Shown here: positions 33,363 to 41,898 of the stretch, one piece after another | Position numbering within the stretch: the stretch's first letter is position 1 | How the letters are laid out: the number at the start of each line of letters is the position of its first letter | From: an uncultured Eubacteriales bacterium | GTDB lineage: Bacteria > Bacillota > Clostridia > Oscillospirales > Acutalibacteraceae | DNA length: 64,000 bases | Assembly: GCA_934647945.1 (NCBI GenBank) | Contig: CAKUFK010000009.1 | Coordinates: 43,477 to 107,476 of the forward strand | Reading direction: 5' to 3' | The notes under the pieces: generated by a model | The model's database searches: none | Told to the model about the DNA's origin: nothing | Seen by the model: only the letters and a program-made list of their open reading frames with translations | Made by a program: the position numbers and the translations under genes

Positions 33363-34370
33363 TTATTTAAAGCTCTCCTGCACCGCCACGGCACACGCAA
33401 CAGTAGCCCCAACCATGGGGTTGTTGCCCATGCCGATTAGGCCCATCATTTCTACATGGGCCGGTACGGAGGAAGAACCCGCGAATTGCGCGTCGCCGTG
33501 CATCCGGCCCATGGAATCGGTCAGGCCATAGGAAGCCGGGCCGGCAGCCACGTTATCGGGATGCAGGGTGCGGCCGGTGCCGCCGCCCGAGGCAACCGAG
33601 AAATATTTTTTACCGTTTTCGATCGCCCACTTCTTATAGGTACCGGCCACCAGATGCTGGAACCGGGTGGGATTGGTGGAGTTACCGGTGATGGAGACCT
33701 CGACGCTCTCATGCTGCATGATCGCCACGCCCTCGAGCACATCGTTGGCACCGTAGCACTTGACCTTAGCCCGTTCGCCGTCCGAAAACGCCTTTTCCTC
33801 AACGATTTTCAGCTTGTCGGCATGGAAATCATAGGAGGTTTCCACATAGGTGAAGCCGTTGATCCGGCTGATGATATACGCCGCGTCCTTGCCCAAGCCG
33901 TTCAGGATGACGCGCAGGGGGGTCTTCCGCACCTTGTTGGCGGTGCGGGCGATGCCGATCGCGCCTTCCGCGGCCGCAAAAGACTCATGGCCCGCCAGGA
34001 ACGCGAAGCAGCCGGTTTCCTCGCTGAGCAGCATCTTGCCGAGATTGCCGTGGCCGAGCCCGACCTTGCGCTGTTCTGCCACCGAGCCGGGCACACAGAA
34101 CGCCTGCAGGCCTTCGCCGATGACGGCGGAGGCTTCGGCCGCGTCCGTGACGCCACGCTTGAGCGCCAGCGCGACACCCAGGGTATACGCCCACACGGCA
34201 TTTTCAAATGCGATGGGCTGCACGCCTTTGACGATGGCGTCGACGTCGACCCCTTTGGACAGGCACAGCTCCCGGCAAGCCTCCAGGCTGCCCAGATCAT
34301 TCTGAGCGAGGAACTGTTCGATTTTCTCGATCCGCCGGTCCTTGCCTTCGAATTTCACATCGTTTGCCAT
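33363..34370 (-). CDS. GGGtGRT protein
   Basis: A 335-aa protein of the GGGtGRT family, named for its motif, here SGGGTGRTLHPDNV (near 280). It occurs in strict anaerobes next to an IscU/NifU-like scaffold, as here. Its function is not established; a role in Fe-S cluster or metallocofactor biogenesis is inferred from that pairing. Other features are GLGKDAAYIISRINGFTYVETSYDFH and the glycine-rich C-terminus MGLIGMGNNPMVGATVACAVAVQESFK. The frame opens at 34424, but GGAGGACACGCAA before ATG 34370 fixes the start, 13 bp from the scaffold gene. Its last 20 or so codons form the right boundary of the island. Confidence 0.88.
   Translation of the reverse strand: MANDVKFEGKDRRIEKIEQFLAQNDLGSLEACRELCLSKGVDVDAIVKGVQPIAFENAVWAYTLGVALALKRGVTDAAEASAVIGEGLQAFCVPGSVAEQRKVGLGHGNLGKMLLSEETGCFAFLAGHESFAAAEGAIGIARTANKVRKTPLRVILNGLGKDAAYIISRINGFTYVETSYDFHADKLKIVEEKAFSDGERAKVKCYGANDVLEGVAIMQHESVEVSITGNSTNPTRFQHLVAGTYKKWAIENGKKYFSVASGGGTGRTLHPDNVAAGPASYGLTDSMGRMHGDAQFAGSSSVPAHVEMMGLIGMGNNPMVGATVACAVAVQESFK
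33381..33431. repeat. Right direct repeat, candidate attR, inside the GGGtGRT gene
   Basis: CACCGCCACGGCACA (33381-33395) and ACCATGGGGTTGTTGCCCAT (33412-33431) are identical and co-oriented with 6918-6932 and 6949-6968. Distance between cores: about 26.46 kb. Confidence 0.85.
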
Positions 34371-34383
34371 TTGCGTGTCCTCC

Positions 34384-35076
34384 TTATTCTTCGCGCGGAT
34401 CGATGTACTTGGCGGCTCCGTCAAAGCGCCCGTACTGTCCGATGTTCTTCTGATACGCCTCGTTCGGCTCCACGCCGTGGCGGATATCCTCCAGCATCTT
34501 GCCGAGGCGGACGAACTGATAGCCGGTGACCTCGCCGTCGCTGTCGAGGGCGATCTTGGTCACATAGCCCTCGGCCATTTCCAGATACCGGACGCCCTTG
34601 GCCTTGGTGGAATACATGGTGCCGACCTGGGAGCGCAGGCCCTTGCCCAAATCCTCGAGCCCCGCGCCGATCGAGAGGCCGTCCTCGGAAAACGCCGACT
34701 GGGAGCGGCCGTAGGCCAGCTGGAGGAACAGTTCCCGCATGGCAACATTGATTGCGTCGCACACGAGATCGGTGTTCAGGCATTCGAGAAGGGTCTTGCC
34801 GGGCAGGATCTCCGCCGCCATGGCCGCGGAATGGGTCATGCCGGAACACCCGATAGTCTCCACCAGGGCCTCCTCGACAATACCGTTTTTCACGTTCAGG
34901 GTCAGTTTGCAGGTGCCCTGCTGAGGGGCGCACCAGCCCACGCCGTGGGACAGGCCGGAGATGTCGCCGATCTCCTTGGATTCCACCCACCGGCCCTCTT
35001 CCGGAATGGGGGCCGGACCGTGGTGGGGCCCTTTTTTCACCACGCACATCTGCTCGACTTCATGGGAATACTTCAT
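34384..35076 (-). CDS. IscU/NifU-like iron-sulfur cluster assembly scaffold
   Basis: A 230-aa scaffold-like protein of the group found next to GGGtGRT genes. The conserved Cys residues lie in GVGWCAPQQGTCKLTLNV (near 50), VETIGCSGMTHSAAMA (near 75) and LLECLNTDLVCDAINVAM (near 100), where the IscU fold places cluster ligands. It starts the operon; the GGGtGRT gene follows 13 bp after. AAAGGAGCAGC precedes the ATG. A promoter TTGCGT-N17-TATAAT lies about 50 bp upstream. Confidence 0.85.
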   Translation of the reverse strand: MKYSHEVEQMCVVKKGPHHGPAPIPEEGRWVESKEIGDISGLSHGVGWCAPQQGTCKLTLNVKNGIVEEALVETIGCSGMTHSAAMAAEILPGKTLLECLNTDLVCDAINVAMRELFLQLAYGRSQSAFSEDGLSIGAGLEDLGKGLRSQVGTMYSTKAKGVRYLEMAEGYVTKIALDSDGEVTGYQFVRLGKMLEDIRHGVEPNEAYQKNIGQYGRFDGAAKYIDPREE

Positions 35077-35127
35077 ATTGCTGCTCCTTTCGGCTTCGAT
35101 GACCTTTGGCTTTACACGCTAAGGGTT

Positions 35128-35156
35128 ATTATACAAAAAATCGCCTCCAAACGCAA
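35128..35156 (-). promoter_or_regulatory. Promoter of the scaffold-GGGtGRT operon
   Basis: On the minus strand TTGCGT (35156-35151), 17 nt, TATAAT (35133-35128). The rest of the gap up to 35417 holds two hairpins and no gene. Confidence 0.7.
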
Positions 35157-35295
35157 GGGCCAAGGGCTGCAATTGACGAAAAATTCACAACTGCCCGGCA
35201 GGGATTTTTGGATAAGCTGCCGGTGACCGTGTTGGTACCTACCGTTTCCCGCGGCATGTACGGCACCGGGGCCGCGTCCGCGTGGACGTGGAAAA

Positions 35296-35326
35296 CAGCG
35301 GGCCGCCCTAAAAGGGCAGCCCGCTG
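35296..35326 (-). terminator. Hairpin terminator downstream of the lipoprotein gene
   Basis: CAGCGGGC..CCCT pairs with AGGG..GCCCGCTG across two mismatches. On the minus strand GTTTTCC follows. Confidence 0.5.
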
Positions 35327-35338
35327 CCGACCCGGCAG

Positions 35339-35367
35339 GAAGAGCCATGCCGCACGGCTCTTCTTTT
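35339..35367 (+). terminator. Second hairpin in the same gap
   Basis: GAAGAGCC/GGCTCTTC, an 8-bp perfect stem followed by TTTTAT on the plus strand. No plus-strand gene ends nearby, so it may act as an insulator. Confidence 0.45.
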
Positions 35368-35417
35368 ATATCGTTCCGGAGCCCCATCTCTCTGGCGCAG
35401 AGGGACCGGATGGCTGA

Positions 35418-36224
35418 TCAGCTGATGCGGCCTTCAAAGCGCATCGGCAGGTCGCCGGCGGCCCCGGGGATGGTGGCTTCGTAGGAGGAGGAAAAGGCGG
35501 TGAGCTGTCCTTCCTCGTTGATGGTAGCGGAAACGGTGGCGGCCTTCAGCGTGTAGTCACCGAGAAAATCCTCCGATAAATCAAATGCGCTGAACGCCGC
35601 GTCGAGGAACTCTTCGGCGCGTTCCTCTCCTAACCGGCTGGAGGGTACGACGCCTTGCAGAAGGATCGAACCGTCCTCCTGCCGTGTGCAGGTCATATCC
35701 CGGATGGCGTCAGCGGACAGCCGATAGGGGAACAGGATCCCCATTCCCGCCGTCGCCTGGCGGGCATCCAGCGCCTGATAGCCGGTCGTTTCGGCACCCT
35801 CTCGGTCCTCGATACGGCCGGAGGCCGCATCGTAATGACGGACCAGGAGACGGGAACCGGCGTCGGAGCCGAACGACATCGTGGCGTCCAGCTGCCGCAG
35901 GGCGCCGTCCTGCCTTTTCAGGGAAAGCAGGGTCTCCATCGTGACGTATGCAAAACCCCGTCCGTCGTCCAATCCTATCTTGGTATGGCAAAGATAGGAG
36001 AGCGACTCCGCGCTGTCAAAACGCGCGAGGGCATCGGCATAGGCACGGGCGGCTTCCTCCGCATCGAGGGGCGGCAGGGGTGCCGCCGTCGTGGGGGCCG
36101 GGACAGACGCCGTGCGGCTGATTTCCGGCTCGCCCGGCCGGTCCGCGCATCCGGAAAGGATAAGGGATAGGGTTAAGGCGGTTATGCCGCCGATGATGGC
36201 CCTGGAGAGAGGTTTCATGCGCAT
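35418..36224 (-). CDS. Secreted lipoprotein of unknown function
   Basis: A 268-aa exported lipoprotein. The N-terminus MRMKPLSRAIIGGITALTLSLILSGC is a lipoprotein signal peptide with lipobox LSGC (Cys26). It is followed by a Pro/Ala/Thr linker (TASVPAPTTAAPLPPLD). The mature part is a single alpha/beta domain with LSYLCHTKIGLDDGRGFAYVTMETLLSLKR and GDYTLKAATVSATINEEGQLTAFSSSYE, reminiscent of DUF-type lipoproteins that bind ligands through a beta-sheet. No family is recognised. It is a single-gene unit, anchored on the outer face of the cell membrane. Confidence 0.8.
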   Translation of the reverse strand: MRMKPLSRAIIGGITALTLSLILSGCADRPGEPEISRTASVPAPTTAAPLPPLDAEEAARAYADALARFDSAESLSYLCHTKIGLDDGRGFAYVTMETLLSLKRQDGALRQLDATMSFGSDAGSRLLVRHYDAASGRIEDREGAETTGYQALDARQATAGMGILFPYRLSADAIRDMTCTRQEDGSILLQGVVPSSRLGEERAEEFLDAAFSAFDLSEDFLGDYTLKAATVSATINEEGQLTAFSSSYEATIPGAAGDLPMRFEGRIS

Positions 36225-36277
36225 TCTCCTTTGACAGGGACTTTTCTTTTACTATACCGCGAAAAGAGGAAAAAGGC

Positions 36278-36319
36278 AAATGGAAAACCGGGCACCCGTC
36301 GGGCACCCGGTTCCCATTT
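36278..36319 (-). terminator. Terminator after the PFOR gene
   Basis: AAATGG..AACCGGG pairs with CCCGGTT.CCATTT, just beyond the stop. On the minus strand GCCTTTTTCC follows. Confidence 0.7.
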
Positions 36320-36325
36320 GAAAGC

Positions 36326-39300
36326 TTATTTCTTGCCGTACAGGCTGCCCAGGCGGAGCAGGTGCTCGTACCGGTCGGCCGCGTTCTGTTCGGCCTTGGC
36401 AAAGAGCGCCTCGGCGCGGTCCGGGAAGGAGCGGGTCAGCGAGTTGTACCGTACCTCACCCATGATGAAGTCGCGGTAGGAGGCGGAAGGCGCCTTGCTG
36501 TCCAGCGTAAAGGCGTTTTCCTCCTTGCGGGGATCGAAGCGGTAGGTGTGCCAGTAGCCGGCCTCCACCGCCTTCTTCTCCTCGAGCTGGGAAATCCCCA
36601 TGCCGCCCTTGATGCCGTGGTTGATACAGGGCGCGTAGGCGATGATCAGGGACGGGCCCGGATAGGCCTCGGCCTCCTGGATGGCCTTGAGGGTCTGGTT
36701 CATGTCGGCACCCATGGCGATCTGCGCGACATAGACATAGCCGTAGCTCATGGCGATGGCGCCGAGATCCTTTTTCTTGACTGCCTTGCCGGCCGCCGCG
36801 AACTGGGCAACGGCGCCGGTCGGGGTGGCTTTGGAGGACTGGCCGCCGGTGTTGGAATAGACCTCGGTATCGAACACCATGACGTTGACATCCTCACCCG
36901 ACGCCAAGACATGGTCCACACCGCCGAAGCCGATGTCGTAAGCCCAGCCGTCGCCGCCGAACATCCAGAAGGATTTTTTCACCAGCATGTCGGCGTTCTT
37001 CAGGGCCTCCTTGTACAGGGCGTCGAACTCGCAGCCGCAGCTGCCGCAGGCGGCGTCAGCCTTTTCGAGGGCGGCGACCACCTTGGGAGCAGCGGCCTTG
37101 GAAGCCTCGGCGTCGTCCTTGCCGGCCAGCCACTCGGCGGCGGCTTCCTTCAGGCCCCACTCAGCGGGAAGGTCCGCCTCGGCAAAGGTCTTCAGGATAT
37201 CGGCCAGGCGGTTCCGCCGGGCGGTGACGCCCAGGAACATACCGTAGCCGTATTCGGCGTTGTCCTCAAACAGGGAGTTGGCCCAGGCCGGTCCGTGGCC
37301 GTCCTGATTGACGGTGTAGGGGGTAGAGGGGGAGGAGCCGCCCCAGATGGAGGAGCAGCCGGTGGCGTTGGCGATATACATCCGGTCCCCAAAGAGCTGG
37401 GTGATCAGCTTGGCATAGGGGGTCTCGCCGCAGCCCGCGCAGGCGCCCGAGAACTCGAGCAGGGGCTGGCGGAACTGGCTGCCCTTGACCGTGGAGGTTT
37501 TGAACTTCGCGGCGACCTCCGGCTTGACGGGCAGGGAATAGCCGTACAGGAACTTCTCTTCTTCCTCCCGCTGGGTGTCGAGGGGGTTCATCACCAGGGC
37601 CTTGTTGCCCTTCATGCCGGGGCAGACCGACGCGCAGGAGCCGCAGCCCGTGCAGTCGAGGACCGAGATGGTGATGCCGAACTGATAACCCGCGAGGCCG
37701 GTGGCGGGTTTCATCTTCATGCCGTCCGGCGCGTTCTTCGCCTCTTCTTCCGTCATGACGGCGGGGCGGATGACCGCGTGGGGGCAGACATAGGAGCAGA
37801 AGTTGCACTGGATGCAGTTTTCGGGGATCCAGGTGGGCACATCCACGGCGATGCCCCGCTTCTCATAGGCGGCGGAACCCAGCGGCACGGTGCCGTCCGC
37901 GTCCTCCACGAAGGTGGAAACCGGCAGCTTGTCGCCCTGCTGCGCGTTGACATGGGTCAGGACGTTGTCGATATAGCCCTTGATTTCAGGCCGGCCGCCC
38001 TTGGCCTCCGCCTGCACGGTATTGTCGACGGCGCGGGCCCATTCTTTGGGCACCCGGACCTTCTTGACTTCCTTAACGCCCCGTTCGATGGCGTCGTGGT
38101 TCATTTTGACGATGGCTTCGCCCTTCTTGGAATAGGACTTTGTCGCGGCGTCCTTCATGAACTGGACGGCATCCTCGGCCGGGATGACCCGGGCGAGTTT
38201 AAAGAACGCAGCCTGCAGGATGGTGTTGGTGCGGTTGCCCAGGCCGAGCTCCTTGGCGATGTGGGTGGCGTCGATGGTGTAGAATTTAATCCCGTTTTTG
38301 GCGATGGTCCGCTTCATGGCGGCGGGCAGGCGTTCCTCAAGCTCTTTGCCGTCCCAGGAACAGTTGAGCAGGAAAATGCCGCCCGGCTTGACATCGGACA
38401 CCATGTCGTACTTGTCGACATAGGAGGGGTTGTGGCAGGCGACGAAATCCGCCTTGCTGACGAAATAGGTGGATTTGATCGGCTTCTTGCCGAAGCGCAG
38501 GTGGGAAATCGTCACGCCGCCCGACTTTTTGGAGTCATAGGCGAAATAGCCCTGCGCATACATATCGGTATGGTCGCCGATAATCTTGATGGAGTTTTTG
38601 TTCGCACCGACGGTGCCATCCGAGCCCAAGCCCCAGAATTTGCAGGAACGGGTGCCCCGCGGGGTGGTGTCCAGGTTTTCCTTGACCTTCAGGGAGAGAT
38701 GGGTCACATCGTCGTTGATACCGATGGTGAAGCGCTTCTTGGGCCGGCGGGCTTCCATGTTGCGATAGACGGCCACGATTTGGCCGGGGGTGGTGTCCTT
38801 GGAGCCCAGGCCATACCGGCCGGTGTAAACCGGCACCGTTTCGAACGCTGAGCCCTTGAGGGCGGCGCAGACATCGAGATAGAGCGGCTCACCAACCGAG
38901 CCGGGCTCCTTGGTGCGGTCGAGGACGCTGATGGCCTCGACGCTCTTCGGCAGGGCGGCGATCAGGTGCTTCGCGGAGAAGGGGCGGTAGAGGCGGACCT
39001 TGACCAGGCCAACCTTGTCGCCGGCCGCGTTGAGATGGTCGACGGTCTCCTCGATGGCCTCGCAGGCGGAACCCATCGCGATGATGACCCGCTTCGCATC
39101 CCGGGGGCCGTAATAATTGAACAGCTTGTAGTTGGTGCCGATCTTCTCGTTGACCTTGTCCATATACTCTTCCACAACACCCGGGATCGCCTCATAATAG
39201 GTGTTGGAGGCCTCGCGGGCCTGGAAGAAGATGTCGGGGTTCTGGGCGGTGCCGCGCTGGACCGGATGCTCCGGGTTCAGCGCGTTCCGGCGGAAGCGGT

Positions 39301-39901
39301 CCACGGCGTCCCAATCCAGCATCTCAGCGAGATCCTTGTTGTCCCACACCTCAATTTTCTGGATCTCATGGGAGGTGCGGAAGCCGTCGAAGAAATGCAG
39401 GAACGGCACCCGGCCCTTGATGGTGGACAGATGGGCGACGGCGCCGAGATCCATGACCTCCTGCACGCTGGAGGAACAGAGCATAGCATAACCGGTCTGG
39501 CGGCAGGCGTACACGTCGGAGTGGTCGCCGAAAATCGAGAGGGCATGGGAGGCCAGCGCGCGCGCCGACACATGGATGACGTTCGGCAGCAGCTCGCCGG
39601 CGATCTTATACATGTTGGGGATCATCAGCAAAAGGCCCTGGGAGGCGGTGTAGGTGGTGGTCAGGGCGCCGGCCTGCAGGGAACCGTGCACCGCGCCCGC
39701 GGCGCCGGCCTCAGACTGCATTTCCGCCAGCTTGACCGGCCGGCCGAACAGGTTCTGCTGCCCCGCGGCGCTCCACACATCCGTCACTTCCGCCATCACC
39801 GACGAAGGGGTGATGGGGTAGATGGCGGCAACGTCGGTGAACGCATAGGCTACATGCGCGGCGGCGTTGTTGCCATCCATGGTTTTAAACTTTCTTGCCA
39901 T
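36326..39901 (-). CDS. nifJ: Pyruvate:ferredoxin (flavodoxin) oxidoreductase
   Basis: A single-chain, 1191-aa PFOR, the oxygen-sensitive enzyme that turns pyruvate into acetyl-CoA and CO2 and reduces ferredoxin. The domain order is normal. It starts with a pyrimidine-binding domain (AAHVAYAFTDVAAIYPITPSSVMAE), and the gamma region GSDGTVGANKNSIKIIG follows. The two-[4Fe-4S] insert has CIQCNFCSYVCPHAV and CTGCGSCASVCPGMKGN. A proximal-cluster start CAGCGETPYAKL and a TPP domain with GGDGWAYDIGFGGVDHVLASG complete the protein. The SD AAGGAGG precedes the ATG. It is monocistronic with a terminator. It feeds the ferredoxin pool served by NfnAB. Confidence 0.97.
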   Translation of the reverse strand: MARKFKTMDGNNAAAHVAYAFTDVAAIYPITPSSVMAEVTDVWSAAGQQNLFGRPVKLAEMQSEAGAAGAVHGSLQAGALTTTYTASQGLLLMIPNMYKIAGELLPNVIHVSARALASHALSIFGDHSDVYACRQTGYAMLCSSSVQEVMDLGAVAHLSTIKGRVPFLHFFDGFRTSHEIQKIEVWDNKDLAEMLDWDAVDRFRRNALNPEHPVQRGTAQNPDIFFQAREASNTYYEAIPGVVEEYMDKVNEKIGTNYKLFNYYGPRDAKRVIIAMGSACEAIEETVDHLNAAGDKVGLVKVRLYRPFSAKHLIAALPKSVEAISVLDRTKEPGSVGEPLYLDVCAALKGSAFETVPVYTGRYGLGSKDTTPGQIVAVYRNMEARRPKKRFTIGINDDVTHLSLKVKENLDTTPRGTRSCKFWGLGSDGTVGANKNSIKIIGDHTDMYAQGYFAYDSKKSGGVTISHLRFGKKPIKSTYFVSKADFVACHNPSYVDKYDMVSDVKPGGIFLLNCSWDGKELEERLPAAMKRTIAKNGIKFYTIDATHIAKELGLGNRTNTILQAAFFKLARVIPAEDAVQFMKDAATKSYSKKGEAIVKMNHDAIERGVKEVKKVRVPKEWARAVDNTVQAEAKGGRPEIKGYIDNVLTHVNAQQGDKLPVSTFVEDADGTVPLGSAAYEKRGIAVDVPTWIPENCIQCNFCSYVCPHAVIRPAVMTEEEAKNAPDGMKMKPATGLAGYQFGITISVLDCTGCGSCASVCPGMKGNKALVMNPLDTQREEEEKFLYGYSLPVKPEVAAKFKTSTVKGSQFRQPLLEFSGACAGCGETPYAKLITQLFGDRMYIANATGCSSIWGGSSPSTPYTVNQDGHGPAWANSLFEDNAEYGYGMFLGVTARRNRLADILKTFAEADLPAEWGLKEAAAEWLAGKDDAEASKAAAPKVVAALEKADAACGSCGCEFDALYKEALKNADMLVKKSFWMFGGDGWAYDIGFGGVDHVLASGEDVNVMVFDTEVYSNTGGQSSKATPTGAVAQFAAAGKAVKKKDLGAIAMSYGYVYVAQIAMGADMNQTLKAIQEAEAYPGPSLIIAYAPCINHGIKGGMGISQLEEKKAVEAGYWHTYRFDPRKEENAFTLDSKAPSASYRDFIMGEVRYNSLTRSFPDRAEALFAKAEQNAADRYEHLLRLGSLYGKK

Positions 39902-40186
39902 ACCATATCCTCCTTAAGGAATACTTGGAATAAAATTGATGGCGCAGGTTCTTCGACAAATCTTTGACATGCACCACGGTTAAGTCTATCACTTTTGTCC
40001 CAGCATGTAAAGGCGAAAACCATAGAAAAACGAGGATTTTTTCCCGTTCCTTTTGGTGCTGTTTCAAAAAGCGGCGAAACGGGGCAAAAACCGGGGCATC
40101 CGGGGCTGCGGGCCCGGTGGCGGGCTAAATCGCAGTGTATAAGGCTTTTTTGGCCTTCCTTGCCTCTAGGCGAACAAAAGGGGCGT

Positions 40187-40215
40187 TTGACAGTGGACAA
40201 AAAACCCGGTATTAT
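40187..40215 (+). promoter_or_regulatory. Sigma-A promoter for the CNNM/CBS gene
   Basis: TTGACA (40187-40192), 17 nt, TATTAT (40210-40215). The stretch 39902-40186 before it has no gene. Confidence 0.85.
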
Positions 40216-40315
40216 GAAAGTATCGAAAATCCGCCCTTTCAGGAGGGTCGGTGTATCGGTCCGCACTATCCAATGAACGGCTTACCGCCGTATACGAAAG
40301 GGGACATCGTTTCTC

Positions 40316-41758
40316 ATGCCTGACCCTAGCCCTGCGCAATCCGGCAGTCTGTGGCTTCAGCTCTTGCTTTTGATCGTCCTGATCCTGTGCAACGCCTTCT
40401 TTGCCGCCTCGGAAATCGCCATTATCACCCTTAACGACAACAAAATCCGGAAGATGGCGGAGGAAGGACATAAGAAAGCACGGCAGGTGCTGAAGCTGAC
40501 CGCAGATTCCTCGAATTTCCTGGCCACCATCCAGATCGGCGTCACCCTGGCCGGGTTCCTGACCTCGGCCACGGCGGCCCAGTCTCTGGCGGAGCCGCTG
40601 GCGAACTGGTTTGTCGGCCTGGCCCCGTCCATGCAGCCGTATCTCGGCACCGTTACCGGTGTCAGCACGGTGGTTATCACCCTGGTCATGTCCTATTTTT
40701 CGCTGGTGTTCGGTGAGCTGGTACCCAAACGGATCGCCATGCAGAAAGCCGAAGCGCTGTCCTTTGCCTTCATCGGCGTTTTGCGGGTGGTTGCGGTGGT
40801 GACGCGCCCCTTTGTCAAGCTGCTGTCCGTGTCCACCAACTTGGTCGTCCGCCTGTTCGGCGTGGATCCCCATGCGGATGAGGAGAACGTCACCGAGGAA
40901 GAGATCCGGATGATGGTGGACGTGGGCGAGGAAAAGGGCGTCATCGAGGGCGTCCAGAAGGATATGATCAACAATATCTTCGAGTTTGACGATATCACCG
41001 CCGAGGATATTATGACCCCCCGCACCGATGTGGAAGCCCTCGAGGCGGACGACACCATCGAAGAGGCGTTGCGCATCGGGGTGGACGAAGGGTATTCCCG
41101 TGTCCCGGTGTATGAAGAGGATATCGACCACGTCATCGGCGTGCTCTATATCAAGGACCTGCTTCCTTATGTGGGGCAGGAGCTGCCGGGGGATGTCTCC
41201 CTGCGCCACCTGGTCAGGGAAACCTATTTCGTGCCGGGCACCAAGCGGTGCGGCGAGCTGTTCTCGGAAATGACCGAGAAGCACATCCAGATGGCCATGG
41301 TGGTGGACGAATACGGCGGCTTGGCCGGCATCGTCACCATGGAGGATCTGCTCGAGTCCATTGTGGGCAATATCCAGGATGAATTCGACCACGAGGAGGA
41401 GGAAGTCACCACGCTTGGGGACAATACCTTCGACGTGGACGGTTCCATCGATATGGAGGAGCTGGGCGAGCTGCTCGGCCGGAAACTCCCCGAGGGGGAC
41501 TACGACACCCTGGGTGGGTATATCATGGATGAGCTGGGCCGGATCCCGGGCGAGGACGAACAGCCTGCCGTCACTTATGAAAACGTGACCTTCACCGTCC
41601 TCAAAATGGACGACCGGCGGATCGACCGGGTACACATCGAGGTCACGCCGCCCCCGGAGGAGCCAGAACCGGAGGAACCCTCCGGCCGGGAAAAGCGGAA
41701 CCGGGACAACAAGGACAAAGAGAAGGACAAGGAGAAGGACAAGGATGCGGCCTCCTGA
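40316..41758 (+). CDS. CNNM/CorC-type (hemolysin C family) membrane transporter
   Basis: A 480-aa membrane protein of the HlyC/CorC-CNNM family, linked to Mg2+/Co2+ export and resistance. A DUF21 membrane domain (about 10-190) has four hydrophobic stretches, including LLLLIVLILCNAFFAASEIAI and SYFSLVFGELVPKRIA. It is followed by two CBS domains (ITAEDIMTPRTDVEALEADD and HIQMAMVVDEYGGLAGIVTMEDLLESIVG). The C-terminal transporter-associated domain includes FDVDGSIDMEELGELLG. The last 40 residues are a charged tail of K/D/E repeats, unusual but not disruptive. It is monocistronic, with a promoter upstream and a perfect palindromic terminator. Confidence 0.92.
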   Translation: MPDPSPAQSGSLWLQLLLLIVLILCNAFFAASEIAIITLNDNKIRKMAEEGHKKARQVLKLTADSSNFLATIQIGVTLAGFLTSATAAQSLAEPLANWFVGLAPSMQPYLGTVTGVSTVVITLVMSYFSLVFGELVPKRIAMQKAEALSFAFIGVLRVVAVVTRPFVKLLSVSTNLVVRLFGVDPHADEENVTEEEIRMMVDVGEEKGVIEGVQKDMINNIFEFDDITAEDIMTPRTDVEALEADDTIEEALRIGVDEGYSRVPVYEEDIDHVIGVLYIKDLLPYVGQELPGDVSLRHLVRETYFVPGTKRCGELFSEMTEKHIQMAMVVDEYGGLAGIVTMEDLLESIVGNIQDEFDHEEEEVTTLGDNTFDVDGSIDMEELGELLGRKLPEGDYDTLGGYIMDELGRIPGEDEQPAVTYENVTFTVLKMDDRRIDRVHIEVTPPPEEPEPEEPSGREKRNRDNKDKEKDKEKDKDAAS

Positions 41759-41765
41759 CCGCACC

Positions 41766-41815
41766 TGCATAAAAAAAGGCCCCGGATGCGCGCATCCGGG
41801 GCCTTTTTTTATGCA
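41766..41815 (+). terminator. Perfect 50-bp palindromic terminator
   Basis: TGCATAAAAAAAGGCCCCGGATGCG is followed by its exact reverse complement, giving a 25-bp stem with T runs on both strands. It should stop transcription in both directions. Confidence 0.93.
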
Positions 41816-41898
41816 ACAGAGCACGGAAGGAAAAGACAACCGCCGTCCCAGGGGATATACTATAGCTACCGATCGGAAGACAAGGAAGGGGGGAACTC

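Noticed and set aside
33456..34529. 357-codon plus-strand frame
   Set aside because: Antisense to the GGGtGRT gene and the end of the scaffold gene; histidine/glycine-rich shadow composition.
36362..38851. 829-codon open frame on the plus strand
   Set aside because: It is fully antisense to the PFOR gene, whose motifs are unmistakable. GC-rich codon use leaves the opposite frame open; the translation has no family motif.
40166..41839. 557-codon minus-strand frame
   Set aside because: Antisense shadow of the CNNM/CBS gene, running through its promoter and terminator.
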